From NCBI GenBank assembly GCA_902796265.1, contig CADBOG010000045.1, positions 1 through 64,000 on the forward strand: a stretch of DNA of 64,000 nt. The letters are read 5' to 3'. The notes under the pieces were generated by a model. The model saw only the letters and a program-made list of their open reading frames with translations, was not told the origin of the DNA and did not search any database. The position numbers and the translations under genes were made by a program. This document shows positions 29,101 to 35,748 of this stretch, one piece after another; positions within the stretch are counted from its first letter, which is position 1, and every line of letters starts with the position of its first letter. The stretch is from an uncultured Bacteroidota bacterium. GTDB taxonomy: Bacteria; Bacteroidota; Bacteroidia; Bacteroidales; P3.

Positions 29101-32078
29101 AGAAAGATATAAGCCTCAAAAAGGCAGAACTGAGTGAGTCTTATAATGATTCAATATTCTCTATAGATTCGCATGTATTATTGTCTCAATGGCGCATAGC
29201 TTCATCAAAGTGGTTCTTGAAACGATTGAAGCTGCAAAAAGCAATAGTTACCCAATTGCAGTCACATACGAAAAGCGGAACTAAACCAGATAAAAAAAAT
29301 GTAGAGCAATTATTGATATCCATCTGTGAGTTGCAAGAAAGAGAAACCCTTGCTGAAACAAAAAAACGGATATTGGACACTTCAATACAAAGATGGATAG
29401 ATGCAGGCATTACGAACTGGGATAATGCATTGATGGCGTGTGACGAGACAATAACATTAAACAAGGCTCTTTTTGAACTCACACAGAGCTTAGAGAGTAT
29501 CAACTCCATAAAAACACAGCTTTCAGATCTTTTACTAGATGGTATGGGGCTTTTCCACCAATTGTACGATGGTCAGCTGAAGAATTGTTTTACAACAATG
29601 AGCAAAATACAAGAAAGGGAGGATAGCATCATTAGTAAGTTGCAGCTTAATGACAATTTGAAGAAGAAATTATCAACATTGTCCGCTATAAAAGAGACAA
29701 CCACAGCAATAAAATGTAAACTTAATGGTCTAAGAGATTGGTGCGTATACAATGTGGTACGTGAAAAGATGACACGTGTAGGATTAGGAAGTTTCTGCCA
29801 ATATGTAGAAGATGGGGAGATAGATGTGCCTCATATATCAGATTCCTATCAGAAAAGTATATATCGCTCATGTGCAGATCGATATCTGTCTATGGAACCG
29901 AGATTGAATCTATTCCATGAAGTTGCTTTTGAAGAGAAAATATCCCAATTCAAACAGCTATGCTCTCTCGTTGAAAAAATCACACAAGAGGAGGTAGCCT
30001 CACACCTTTCTGCTTCGTTGCCTGCATTCCATAAGGAAGCATCACAGGCATCTGAAGTGGGTATACTTCAACGTAATATACGAAATGGAGGACGTGGAGT
30101 GCCTCTACGTAGACTCTTTGATCAGATAGACGGTATCCTTCCTCGTATGTGTCCTTGTATGTTGATGAGTCCAATGTCTGTAGCTCAATACATTGATCCA
30201 TCAAAGGATTTGTTTGATTTAGTAGTATTTGATGAAGCATCACAAATGCCTACATGTGAGGCTGTTGGTGCAATAGCTAGAGGCAGTCAGCTTATCGTTG
30301 TAGGAGATCCAAACCAGATGCCTCCAACAAGCTTTTTCGCGTCAAATACATTCAATGAAGATTTGGCTGAACAAGAAGACTTGGAGAGCATCCTTGACGA
30401 CTGCCTTGCGTTATGCTTGCCATCAATATATTTGAAGTGGCATTATCGTAGCAAGAGTGAAAGCCTTATCACTTTCAGCAATGTCAACTACTACGACAAT
30501 AAATTAATGACTTTCCCGTCGCCCAACGACTTAAAGAGCAAGGTCACTTATCAACATGTAGACGGCATTTATGAGCGAGGTGGTAGCAGACAAAATAAAG
30601 CTGAAGCAGAGGCTGTTGTTGCTGAAGTAAAGCGACGGCTAAATGACACGATTTTACGCAAACGAAGTATTGGCATTGTCACATTCAATACAAACCAACA
30701 GTCAATCATTGAGGATTTGCTTACAGAGATGCTAGAGAGTAATCCCGAGTTGGAAAAAATCGCCAACGAGATGGATGAACACATTTTTGTAAAGAATCTT
30801 GAAAATGTACAAGGTGATGAACGAGACATAATTTTATTCTCTGTCGGCTTCGGACCAGATAGAGAGGGTCGCATAGCTCTTAACTTTGGTCCACTTAACC
30901 GCGATGGAGGTTGGCGACGCCTTAATGTAGCTGTTTCTCGCGCACGCTATGAGATGAAGGTGTTCTCAACTCTACGAGCAAGTGACATAGATTTAAATCG
31001 CACTTCGGCTTCAGGCGTTGCAGGTCTACGTTCATTCCTTGATTATGCAGACAAAGGACCCACATTGCTGCAGACAATAAAAAACAGTCAATCAACTAGT
31101 TCTAACGAGAATTCAAACAAAGGAAATACATCTGACGGTGTAGTAAAAAAAGTTGATGAACTGTTACGTAAACAAGGATTTGAGGTCTGTACCAATATAG
31201 GATGTTCGGGGTACAAAATTGATTTGGGTATAGTAAATCCTAACGACAAATCGCATTATATTGTTGGCATAATCTTTGATGGATACAACTACGATGCAGC
31301 AAAAACAACAAGAGACAGAGAAATAGTACAACCGACTGTGTTACGTGTGTTGGGATGGAATATCTGTAGGGTATGGGCATTGGCTTGGTGGCTCTCTCCA
31401 GAAAAAGTTGTCAATAAAATTGTAAAATGTATTCGTGATACAATAGAAAGCAACCAATCTGATAATTCAATAGTTGAATTAGATTCTTATTCTGATAAGC
31501 CACTACAATCTGAATCCATTGAACCTACAAAACATATTGTTATTCCAGAAAATCCCTATTCAAAACCTTATATTGCTGCGGATCTAGAACCTATTACCAT
31601 TTCTCCTGATGAAATAGCGAATGGCAATGCTGACAAAGAGGTATTCAGAAGACTATGTCATGTTATTGATATGGAGGCACCCATAAGCAGGTCCCTACTG
31701 TTCAGAAAAGTGACAAGCAGTCTTGGTATTGCTCGTACAGGTACACGGTTGGGACCAATATTGATTGAGATAGCAAAAAAGACTGGTGCCATTCAAACCA
31801 GTGCGGATGATGATGTTTTCTATTGGCGACAAGATCAAAAACCAGAAAAATATTGGCAGTATCGACCACATTCCGACCGCGATGCACTTGATATTGCACC
31901 CGAAGAAATTGCTGTTGCTGCTTTTTATATAAAGAAAGAGCAAGGCTCTCTACCAGAGGAATCCCTATATCGAGAAATAGCCCATGAGTTTAATTTCACC
32001 AGATTAGGGAATAACGTGATGACTGCTATTAAAAGAGGCCTTGATCGTATTAACTCTATGGAAGAGGTGAATAACTGA
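26178..32078 (+). CDS. giant transglutaminase-like / DUF4011 / SF1 helicase / nuclease-like / DUF3320 protein
   Basis: 1966 residues. Visible order: (1) an Ig-like N-terminal region (about 1-110); (2) a transglutaminase-like domain with Cys about 245 in NCLEMT, His about 271 in GHSFVGGWL and an acidic residue in VVEATMM; (3) DUF4011 from about 402 (LWERKLLDLSLRNTLLNTR); (4) an SF1 helicase with Walker A HGPPGTGKS at about 711, a long helical insertion, Walker B VVFDEASQMP at about 1347, VGDPNQMPP, and motif VI VAVSRAR at about 1584; (5) a restriction-endonuclease-like domain from about 1654 (YKIDLGIV, GIIFDG); (6) DUF3320 at about 1814-1950. DUF4011-helicase-nuclease proteins have been reported as antiphage genes (hhe, from memory); cellular targets here are unknown. 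It is three bases after the aldo/keto reductase gene and overlaps the convergent YolD-like gene by 23 bases. Confidence 0.9.
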   Translation: MNLTLTVAHLPAVNFSMQQNHVPIFRTIEIKNEDDQPAENLTVRLTFDPGFASPWSMHIDRIEAGDTFSIKDINLLLSTDYFIGLSESLIGSYNCNITQGENSANEVSGNIGSCSTNECTGDNYRLHHNAYLCEEAGEIKILAYDQWSGIAVMPELIAAFVTPNNIFVTSIIRRASEILGSWTSNPSLDEYQQRDPDRIKLMMASLFAAIKEHNITYSSMMANYEELGQRIRLCDAISVGRLANCLEMTILYASCMEAIGLHPLIVFTKGHSFVGGWLIPDTFPDSVNDDVSLITKRTADGINEIIVVEATMMCSGNNATFDQAAEQANYNLAKCVEFHLFCDIRRARAAGIRSLPTRIASNDGWTIKTEIVVDNQDHHAPTTLSATDIIIEQDVSDIGKQNLWERKLLDLSLRNTLLNTRISKGTIQILSTHVNQIEDALSDGTEYTILPKPSDWNNPLINHGIYQSLNVNDPMASLLDQEREQHKLRSYLNETDLKISLTRLYRSSRLSMEENGANTLYLALGMLRWYETTNSKRARYAPILLLPVEIIRRSVATGYVIRSRDEDITLNITLVEMLRQLFNINVSITDPLPKDESGIDVPLIFNTFRHAVMNMHGWDVEDMAMLGNFSFSKFVMWNDIHSHAEELARNNIVRSLIDGRLSEKVDVEEYDEEKESLEDIFEKDNIVLPISADSSQMAAILAALRGRSFILHGPPGTGKSQTITNIIANALYKGKRVLFVAEKMAALEVVQRRLESIGLAPFCLELHSNRAKKSAVLEQLRRTTEVTRRQRPEAYAIKAQQMAELREELSSYEQSIHKKRESGLSIYDCMSLYAGYEDIIKCKTIDSDFVDSITPAIFEKCLLLVKEYQSVASIVGDFVDNPLIGVGLTNYSQDIQQLVENDIDAILEKINQIESDSAIIRRIFDIEVLFLERKERDVIGKILTLLYESQNFNKYVVLINADDNLKQAKQYFEIKKDISLKKAELSESYNDSIFSIDSHVLLSQWRIASSKWFLKRLKLQKAIVTQLQSHTKSGTKPDKKNVEQLLISICELQERETLAETKKRILDTSIQRWIDAGITNWDNALMACDETITLNKALFELTQSLESINSIKTQLSDLLLDGMGLFHQLYDGQLKNCFTTMSKIQEREDSIISKLQLNDNLKKKLSTLSAIKETTTAIKCKLNGLRDWCVYNVVREKMTRVGLGSFCQYVEDGEIDVPHISDSYQKSIYRSCADRYLSMEPRLNLFHEVAFEEKISQFKQLCSLVEKITQEEVASHLSASLPAFHKEASQASEVGILQRNIRNGGRGVPLRRLFDQIDGILPRMCPCMLMSPMSVAQYIDPSKDLFDLVVFDEASQMPTCEAVGAIARGSQLIVVGDPNQMPPTSFFASNTFNEDLAEQEDLESILDDCLALCLPSIYLKWHYRSKSESLITFSNVNYYDNKLMTFPSPNDLKSKVTYQHVDGIYERGGSRQNKAEAEAVVAEVKRRLNDTILRKRSIGIVTFNTNQQSIIEDLLTEMLESNPELEKIANEMDEHIFVKNLENVQGDERDIILFSVGFGPDREGRIALNFGPLNRDGGWRRLNVAVSRARYEMKVFSTLRASDIDLNRTSASGVAGLRSFLDYADKGPTLLQTIKNSQSTSSNENSNKGNTSDGVVKKVDELLRKQGFEVCTNIGCSGYKIDLGIVNPNDKSHYIVGIIFDGYNYDAAKTTRDREIVQPTVLRVLGWNICRVWALAWWLSPEKVVNKIVKCIRDTIESNQSDNSIVELDSYSDKPLQSESIEPTKHIVIPENPYSKPYIAADLEPITISPDEIANGNADKEVFRRLCHVIDMEAPISRSLLFRKVTSSLGIARTGTRLGPILIEIAKKTGAIQTSADDDVFYWRQDQKPEKYWQYRPHSDRDALDIAPEEIAVAAFYIKKEQGSLPEESLYREIAHEFNFTRLGNNVMTAIKRGLDRINSMEEVNN

Positions 32079-32247
32079 CATTGTTTTCTATTTGTTTGTC
32101 ATTCTCTCGTTTAGCCATCTCGATTACTTCTTCATAACCCTCCAATGCAGCAAATGGTGCAAATTGTGCGGCACGGTTTAGAAGTGACATCGGTTTGTGT
32201 CGTAGTGAGACATGATGGGGCATATTTATGATGTCGGAATAATCCAT
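32056..32247 (-). CDS. YolD-like small protein next to the Y-family polymerase
   Basis: 63 residues. It contains PHHVSLRHKPMSLLNRAAQF and PFAALEGYEE, a pattern I associate with small YolD-like proteins encoded next to Y-family polymerases in Firmicutes and Bacteroidota. It lies 71 bases after the polymerase stop on the same strand, so it is likely co-transcribed. The last 23 bases overlap the 3' end of the convergent helicase gene. Its function is unknown; partners of the polymerase is the contextual guess. Confidence 0.75.
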   Translation of the reverse strand: MDYSDIINMPHHVSLRHKPMSLLNRAAQFAPFAALEGYEEVIEMAKRENDKQIENNVSYSPLP

Positions 32248-32318
32248 ATTTTTTCTACTATCAATTAATTACTACTAACAATAATTCATTGGGACAAATA
32301 TTTTACAAAGATTAGTTA

Positions 32319-33842
32319 TTAAGCTTTGTGTCCACCAATTTGACGATTTCGGTCTTTTGCCGTGGCGCCATCTTGGAAGCTTAAGCCTTTCAGTATAGCG
32401 TTGTTTCCAAATTTTTTCTTAATACCAATGATGGTTTCTTGCATACGTCGTTCTTTTTTCAATTCTTCAACGCTTTGTTTTTGTTGATCCTCAATGGTAT
32501 CATAGTCAACGAAGAGCTCAAGCTGATGGTTGTCATTACTTTTATGTGATTTGAATAGTTCTTTGGAATCTTCGTATATTACGTTCATCACAGCTAACGT
32601 TATGCGTCGAACAAGTAGGTTATGGTCTACAATACGGTTATATATGGAAATAACAGCATCAGATATTATATGTGATGATGATGTATAGAAGGGGAGAAGC
32701 ATAGAGCCGTTGGCGGGTTTTGGTGCAGGACGTCCATAATAGTCATTAACGATTTCACCTTTATAATGGCGTCGTCGTTCAGGGGAAGCGAGACTCTCTG
32801 AGTCATAGTTGATTGTAAGACATACTTGGTTTGTAACAAGACGTTTCTCAAGAAGATGCAAGGCTGTATTGTCACACATTTCTTGTGTTACAATGCGAGC
32901 TTTGTCGGATGGATATGGACTTGATAAGACTTGTTCTGATGAAAGAGAGTTGTTCTCTGGCTTATAATTTTTTATGTCTGCAATAGTGCAGGGTTCCCAT
33001 CCCCATGCATGGTCAATGAGCAACTCGGCGTTGACACCAAATAACCGATAGAGAAGTTCTTCATTCTTAACTGAGCAACGGGCTATCATGCCCATTGTAT
33101 ATAGTTCATTTTGTTCAAGTCGTCGTGCAATACCTCTACCCACACGCCAAAAGTCGGTAAGAGGCCTATGATCCCAAAGAATATGTCTATAAGAAGTCTC
33201 GTCGAGTTCAGCAATGCGAACGCCATCTTTGTCAGCAGGGATATGCTTAGCGACAATATCCATTGCAACTTTTGCCAGATATAAGTTGCTGCCTATGCCT
33301 GCTGTAGCGGTGATACCTGTGGCTGAAAGAACTTCTCGAACAAGCTTTGTGGCTAATTCATGGGCTGATAAATGATAGAGTTCTAGATAATTGGTAGCGT
33401 CAATAAATACTTCATCTATGGAGTAAACGTGAATGTCATCAGGTGAGATGTAATGAGAATAGATGTTGAAAATGCGCGAACTATATTCCATATAAAAAGC
33501 CATTCGGGGAGGAGCAGCAATAAAGTCAACGGCCATTTCTGGGTGTGAAAGTAGTTCAATAGCATTTGTTGATTTGCCAGAAAAACGTAAATTGGGAGCT
33601 TTGTATTGTCGCTCAACATTAATTACTCGAAGTCGCTGAATGACCTCGAATAAGCGCGCACGACCAGATATTCCGTATGATTTCAATGCGGGAGTCACTG
33701 CAAGACAGATTGTTTTCTCTGTGCGTGATTCATCAGCAACGACAAGATTTGTTGTGAGGGGATCAAGACCTCTCTCCACGCACTCGACAGAAGCGTAGAA
33801 TGACTTTAAGTCAATGGCAATATATGATCGGTTCGATTTAAT
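32319..33842 (-). CDS. Y-family DNA polymerase (UmuC/DinB-like) with a non-canonical start codon
   Basis: About 507 residues. The palm holds the two catalytic acidic motifs: SYIAIDLKSFYASVECVERG (Asp, then Phe-Tyr steric gate) at the very N-terminus and VYSIDEVFID about 100 residues later. The first in-frame ATG/GTG (GTG at 33779) would remove the first motif. Upstream of the motif the frame contains only ATA (33848), ATC (33845) and ATT (33842) before a stop, so initiation must use one of these; ATT is given here. The little-finger region and a coiled C-terminal tail (QQKQSVEELKKERRMQE) complete it. It performs translesion synthesis after DNA damage. It abuts the LOG-family gene upstream and the YolD-like gene downstream. 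Confidence 0.88.
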   Translation of the reverse strand: MKSNRSYIAIDLKSFYASVECVERGLDPLTTNLVVADESRTEKTICLAVTPALKSYGISGRARLFEVIQRLRVINVERQYKAPNLRFSGKSTNAIELLSHPEMAVDFIAAPPRMAFYMEYSSRIFNIYSHYISPDDIHVYSIDEVFIDATNYLELYHLSAHELATKLVREVLSATGITATAGIGSNLYLAKVAMDIVAKHIPADKDGVRIAELDETSYRHILWDHRPLTDFWRVGRGIARRLEQNELYTMGMIARCSVKNEELLYRLFGVNAELLIDHAWGWEPCTIADIKNYKPENNSLSSEQVLSSPYPSDKARIVTQEMCDNTALHLLEKRLVTNQVCLTINYDSESLASPERRRHYKGEIVNDYYGRPAPKPANGSMLLPFYTSSSHIISDAVISIYNRIVDHNLLVRRITLAVMNVIYEDSKELFKSHKSNDNHQLELFVDYDTIEDQQKQSVEELKKERRMQETIIGIKKKFGNNAILKGLSFQDGATAKDRNRQIGGHKA

Positions 33843-33844
33843 GA

Positions 33845-34390
33845 TTATCTATTGTTAGAAATACAGAGATTGAGTATATTGACTATGTCATCTGATTGGA
33901 GTATTTCAGGACATCTTCCACTACGGAAAAAACCATTATCTCCCATCACATCAATTTGCTGAATAAAGTGGTTGAAAAAACCATTGGGATTATAAAGAAC
34001 AATCGGTTTGTTTGTTGTTTGATTCAATTGTTTTGCAACCATTACTTCAAGTATTTCATCAAGTGTTCCAATACCGCCTGGAAGGGCGATGAAAGCATCG
34101 CAGTTATGGATGATATACTCTTTGCGTTGGGCAATAGTATCAACTAATATGAGTTTGGTCACAGGTTGCGAATGGATAATCTCAGGGCTGAAAAAAGTGG
34201 GAATGACACCAATGACTTCACCTCCGGAGGCGAGGGCGGCACCACTTATGTGTCCCATTGTGCCGAGATTACTTCCTCCATAGACGAGTGTGTGACCTTG
34301 GCGCGCAATCTCTTTTCCGAGAGTTATAGATGCTTGTATATAGTCATTATTTTTAGGCACCGATGATGCGCAAAAAACAGCTATGTTCAT
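33845..34390 (-). CDS. LOG-family Rossmann-fold protein (nucleoside 5'-monophosphate phosphoribohydrolase-like)
   Basis: 181 residues from the ATG at 34390 (MNIAVFCASS); a longer reading to 34504 would cross the promoter. The signature PGGIGTLDEILE matches PGGxGTxxE, and YGGSNLGTMG is the first loop. LOG enzymes release a base from nucleoside monophosphates; bacterial members of this TIGR00730 group are mostly uncharacterised. The stop codon overlaps the potential start codons of the Y-family polymerase, so translation of the two is probably coupled. Confidence 0.9.
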   Translation of the reverse strand: MNIAVFCASSVPKNNDYIQASITLGKEIARQGHTLVYGGSNLGTMGHISGAALASGGEVIGVIPTFFSPEIIHSQPVTKLILVDTIAQRKEYIIHNCDAFIALPGGIGTLDEILEVMVAKQLNQTTNKPIVLYNPNGFFNHFIQQIDVMGDNGFFRSGRCPEILQSDDIVNILNLCISNNR

Positions 34391-34407
34391 TTGATTTCTT
34401 TTTGTTT

Positions 34408-34416
34408 GCAAAGATA
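34408..34416 (-). promoter_or_regulatory. -7 box for the LOG / Y-polymerase / YolD transcript
   Basis: The minus strand reads TATCTTTGC (TAnnTTTG), 17 bases before the ATG at 34390. Confidence 0.6.
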
Positions 34417-34446
34417 ATAAAAATTTTTGAATTGCGTTATTTTTTG

Positions 34447-34455
34447 TAACTTTGC
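34447..34455 (+). promoter_or_regulatory. -7 box for ychF
   Basis: TAACTTTGC matches TAnnTTTG, with a TTTG at 34426-34429 as a possible -33 element (17-base spacing, slightly short). It is divergent from the box at 34408. Confidence 0.65.
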
Positions 34456-34518
34456 TTTCTGCTAAAAATAGCATATCAAACAAAAGACTATAATTAATAA
34501 ACAACTAATCAATAGAAT

Positions 34519-35619
34519 ATGTCACTTCAATGTGGTATAGTCGGATTGCCAAATGTTGGCAAATCGACCCTTTTCAACTGCCTTAGTAACGCAAAAGCGC
34601 AAGCTGCAAATTTCCCTTTTTGCACAATAGAACCCAATGTGGGAGTGATTACTGTCCCTGATGAGAGATTGGCCAAACTTGTAGAAATTGAGCATCCTGC
34701 AAGTGTGGTACCTGCTACAGTAGAGATTGTTGACATTGCAGGATTGGTGAAGGGAGCTTCAAAGGGTGAAGGATTGGGAAACAAGTTCTTGGGCGACATA
34801 CGAACAACAGATGCTATCATCCATGTGTTGCGTTGTTTTGATGATGACAATGTCACCCATGTGGATGGTAGTGTTGATCCAGTACGCGACAAAATGACTA
34901 TAGATTTGGAATTGCAATTTAAAGACTTGGAAACCATTGAGAACCGCTTTGCAAAAGAAGAGAAAAAGGCAAAGACCGGTGGCGACCCCAAAGCGAAGAA
35001 ACTTGTTGAGGTTATGACACTGTATAAGGATGCGTTATTGGCAGGAAAGAGTGCAAGAACCGTCAAACTAGATGAAAACCAACAAGAAGCAGCAAAAGAC
35101 CTTATGCTATTGACTGCCAAACCCATACTGTATGTGTGCAATGTGGACGAGGGTTCGGTTGTGACTGGAAACAAATATGTAGATATGGTACGCGAAGCGG
35201 TAAAAGATGAGGATGCTGAGGTTCTTGTTATTGGAGCTGGCATTGAGGCTGATATCGCAGAATTGGAGACTTACGAAGAGAAACAGATGTTCCTAGAAGA
35301 TTTGGGCCTGAATGAGTCTGGTGTGAATAGACTTATCAAGGCTGCATATAAGCTTCTGAATCTGCAAACATTCTTGACAGCCGGCCCCAAAGAGTGCCGT
35401 GCTTGGACATTTAAAAAAGGCATGAAAGCACCTCAAACTGCAGGAATTATACATAGCGACTTCGAGCGCGGCTTTATACGTGCTGAGGTAATAAAATATG
35501 AGGATTACGTGGCACTTGGGAGCGAAGCCAAATGTCGCGAAGCAGGAAAAATTTCGGTCGAAGGAAAAGATTATGTTGTTCAGGACGGTGATATCATGCA
35601 TTTCAGGTTTAATGTGTGA
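34519..35619 (+). CDS. ychF: Obg-family ATPase YchF
   Basis: 366 residues, the standard length. P-loop GLPNVGKSTLFNCLS at about 9-23, a switch II-like DIAGLVKGASKGEGLGNKFL, and NVDEG in place of NKxD, which explains the ATP preference of this family. The C-terminal TGS-like domain includes the stretch HSDFERGFIRAEVIKYEDY. It binds ribosomes and is linked to redox and stress responses. It has a divergent promoter shared with the LOG gene. Confidence 0.95.
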   Translation: MSLQCGIVGLPNVGKSTLFNCLSNAKAQAANFPFCTIEPNVGVITVPDERLAKLVEIEHPASVVPATVEIVDIAGLVKGASKGEGLGNKFLGDIRTTDAIIHVLRCFDDDNVTHVDGSVDPVRDKMTIDLELQFKDLETIENRFAKEEKKAKTGGDPKAKKLVEVMTLYKDALLAGKSARTVKLDENQQEAAKDLMLLTAKPILYVCNVDEGSVVTGNKYVDMVREAVKDEDAEVLVIGAGIEADIAELETYEEKQMFLEDLGLNESGVNRLIKAAYKLLNLQTFLTAGPKECRAWTFKKGMKAPQTAGIIHSDFERGFIRAEVIKYEDYVALGSEAKCREAGKISVEGKDYVVQDGDIMHFRFNV

Positions 35620-35636
35620 TTTTTTTTGAGAGGATC

Positions 35637-35680
35637 AATTCTAACTTAAATCTAACTTAACTCTAACTTAACTCTTAGGT
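35637..35680. repeat. 11-bp tandem repeat array B, four units (inverted relative to array A)
   Basis: Units AATTCTAACTT (35637-35647), AAATCTAACTT (35648-35658), AACTCTAACTT (35659-35669) and AACTCTTAGGT (35670-35680). The reverse complement of the unit is AAGTTAGAGTT, the same word as arrays A and C. It starts 17 bases after the ychF stop and precedes the PorW/SprE-like gene. Confidence 0.88.
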
Positions 35681-35748
35681 AAAATCCAGTTCTATTTAGT
35701 GTCGAGAAAATGGTGATTAAAGAAACCGTAAACTATTTGTTTTAAAAA

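Noticed and set aside
33777..33779. GTG at 33779 as start of the Y-family polymerase
   Set aside because: It would remove the conserved catalytic Asp and the Phe-Tyr gate just upstream in the same frame.
34527..35243. 238-residue open frame antisense to ychF
   Set aside because: Low-complexity, Ser/Thr/Pro-rich translation typical of an antisense shadow; ychF is certain on the plus strand.
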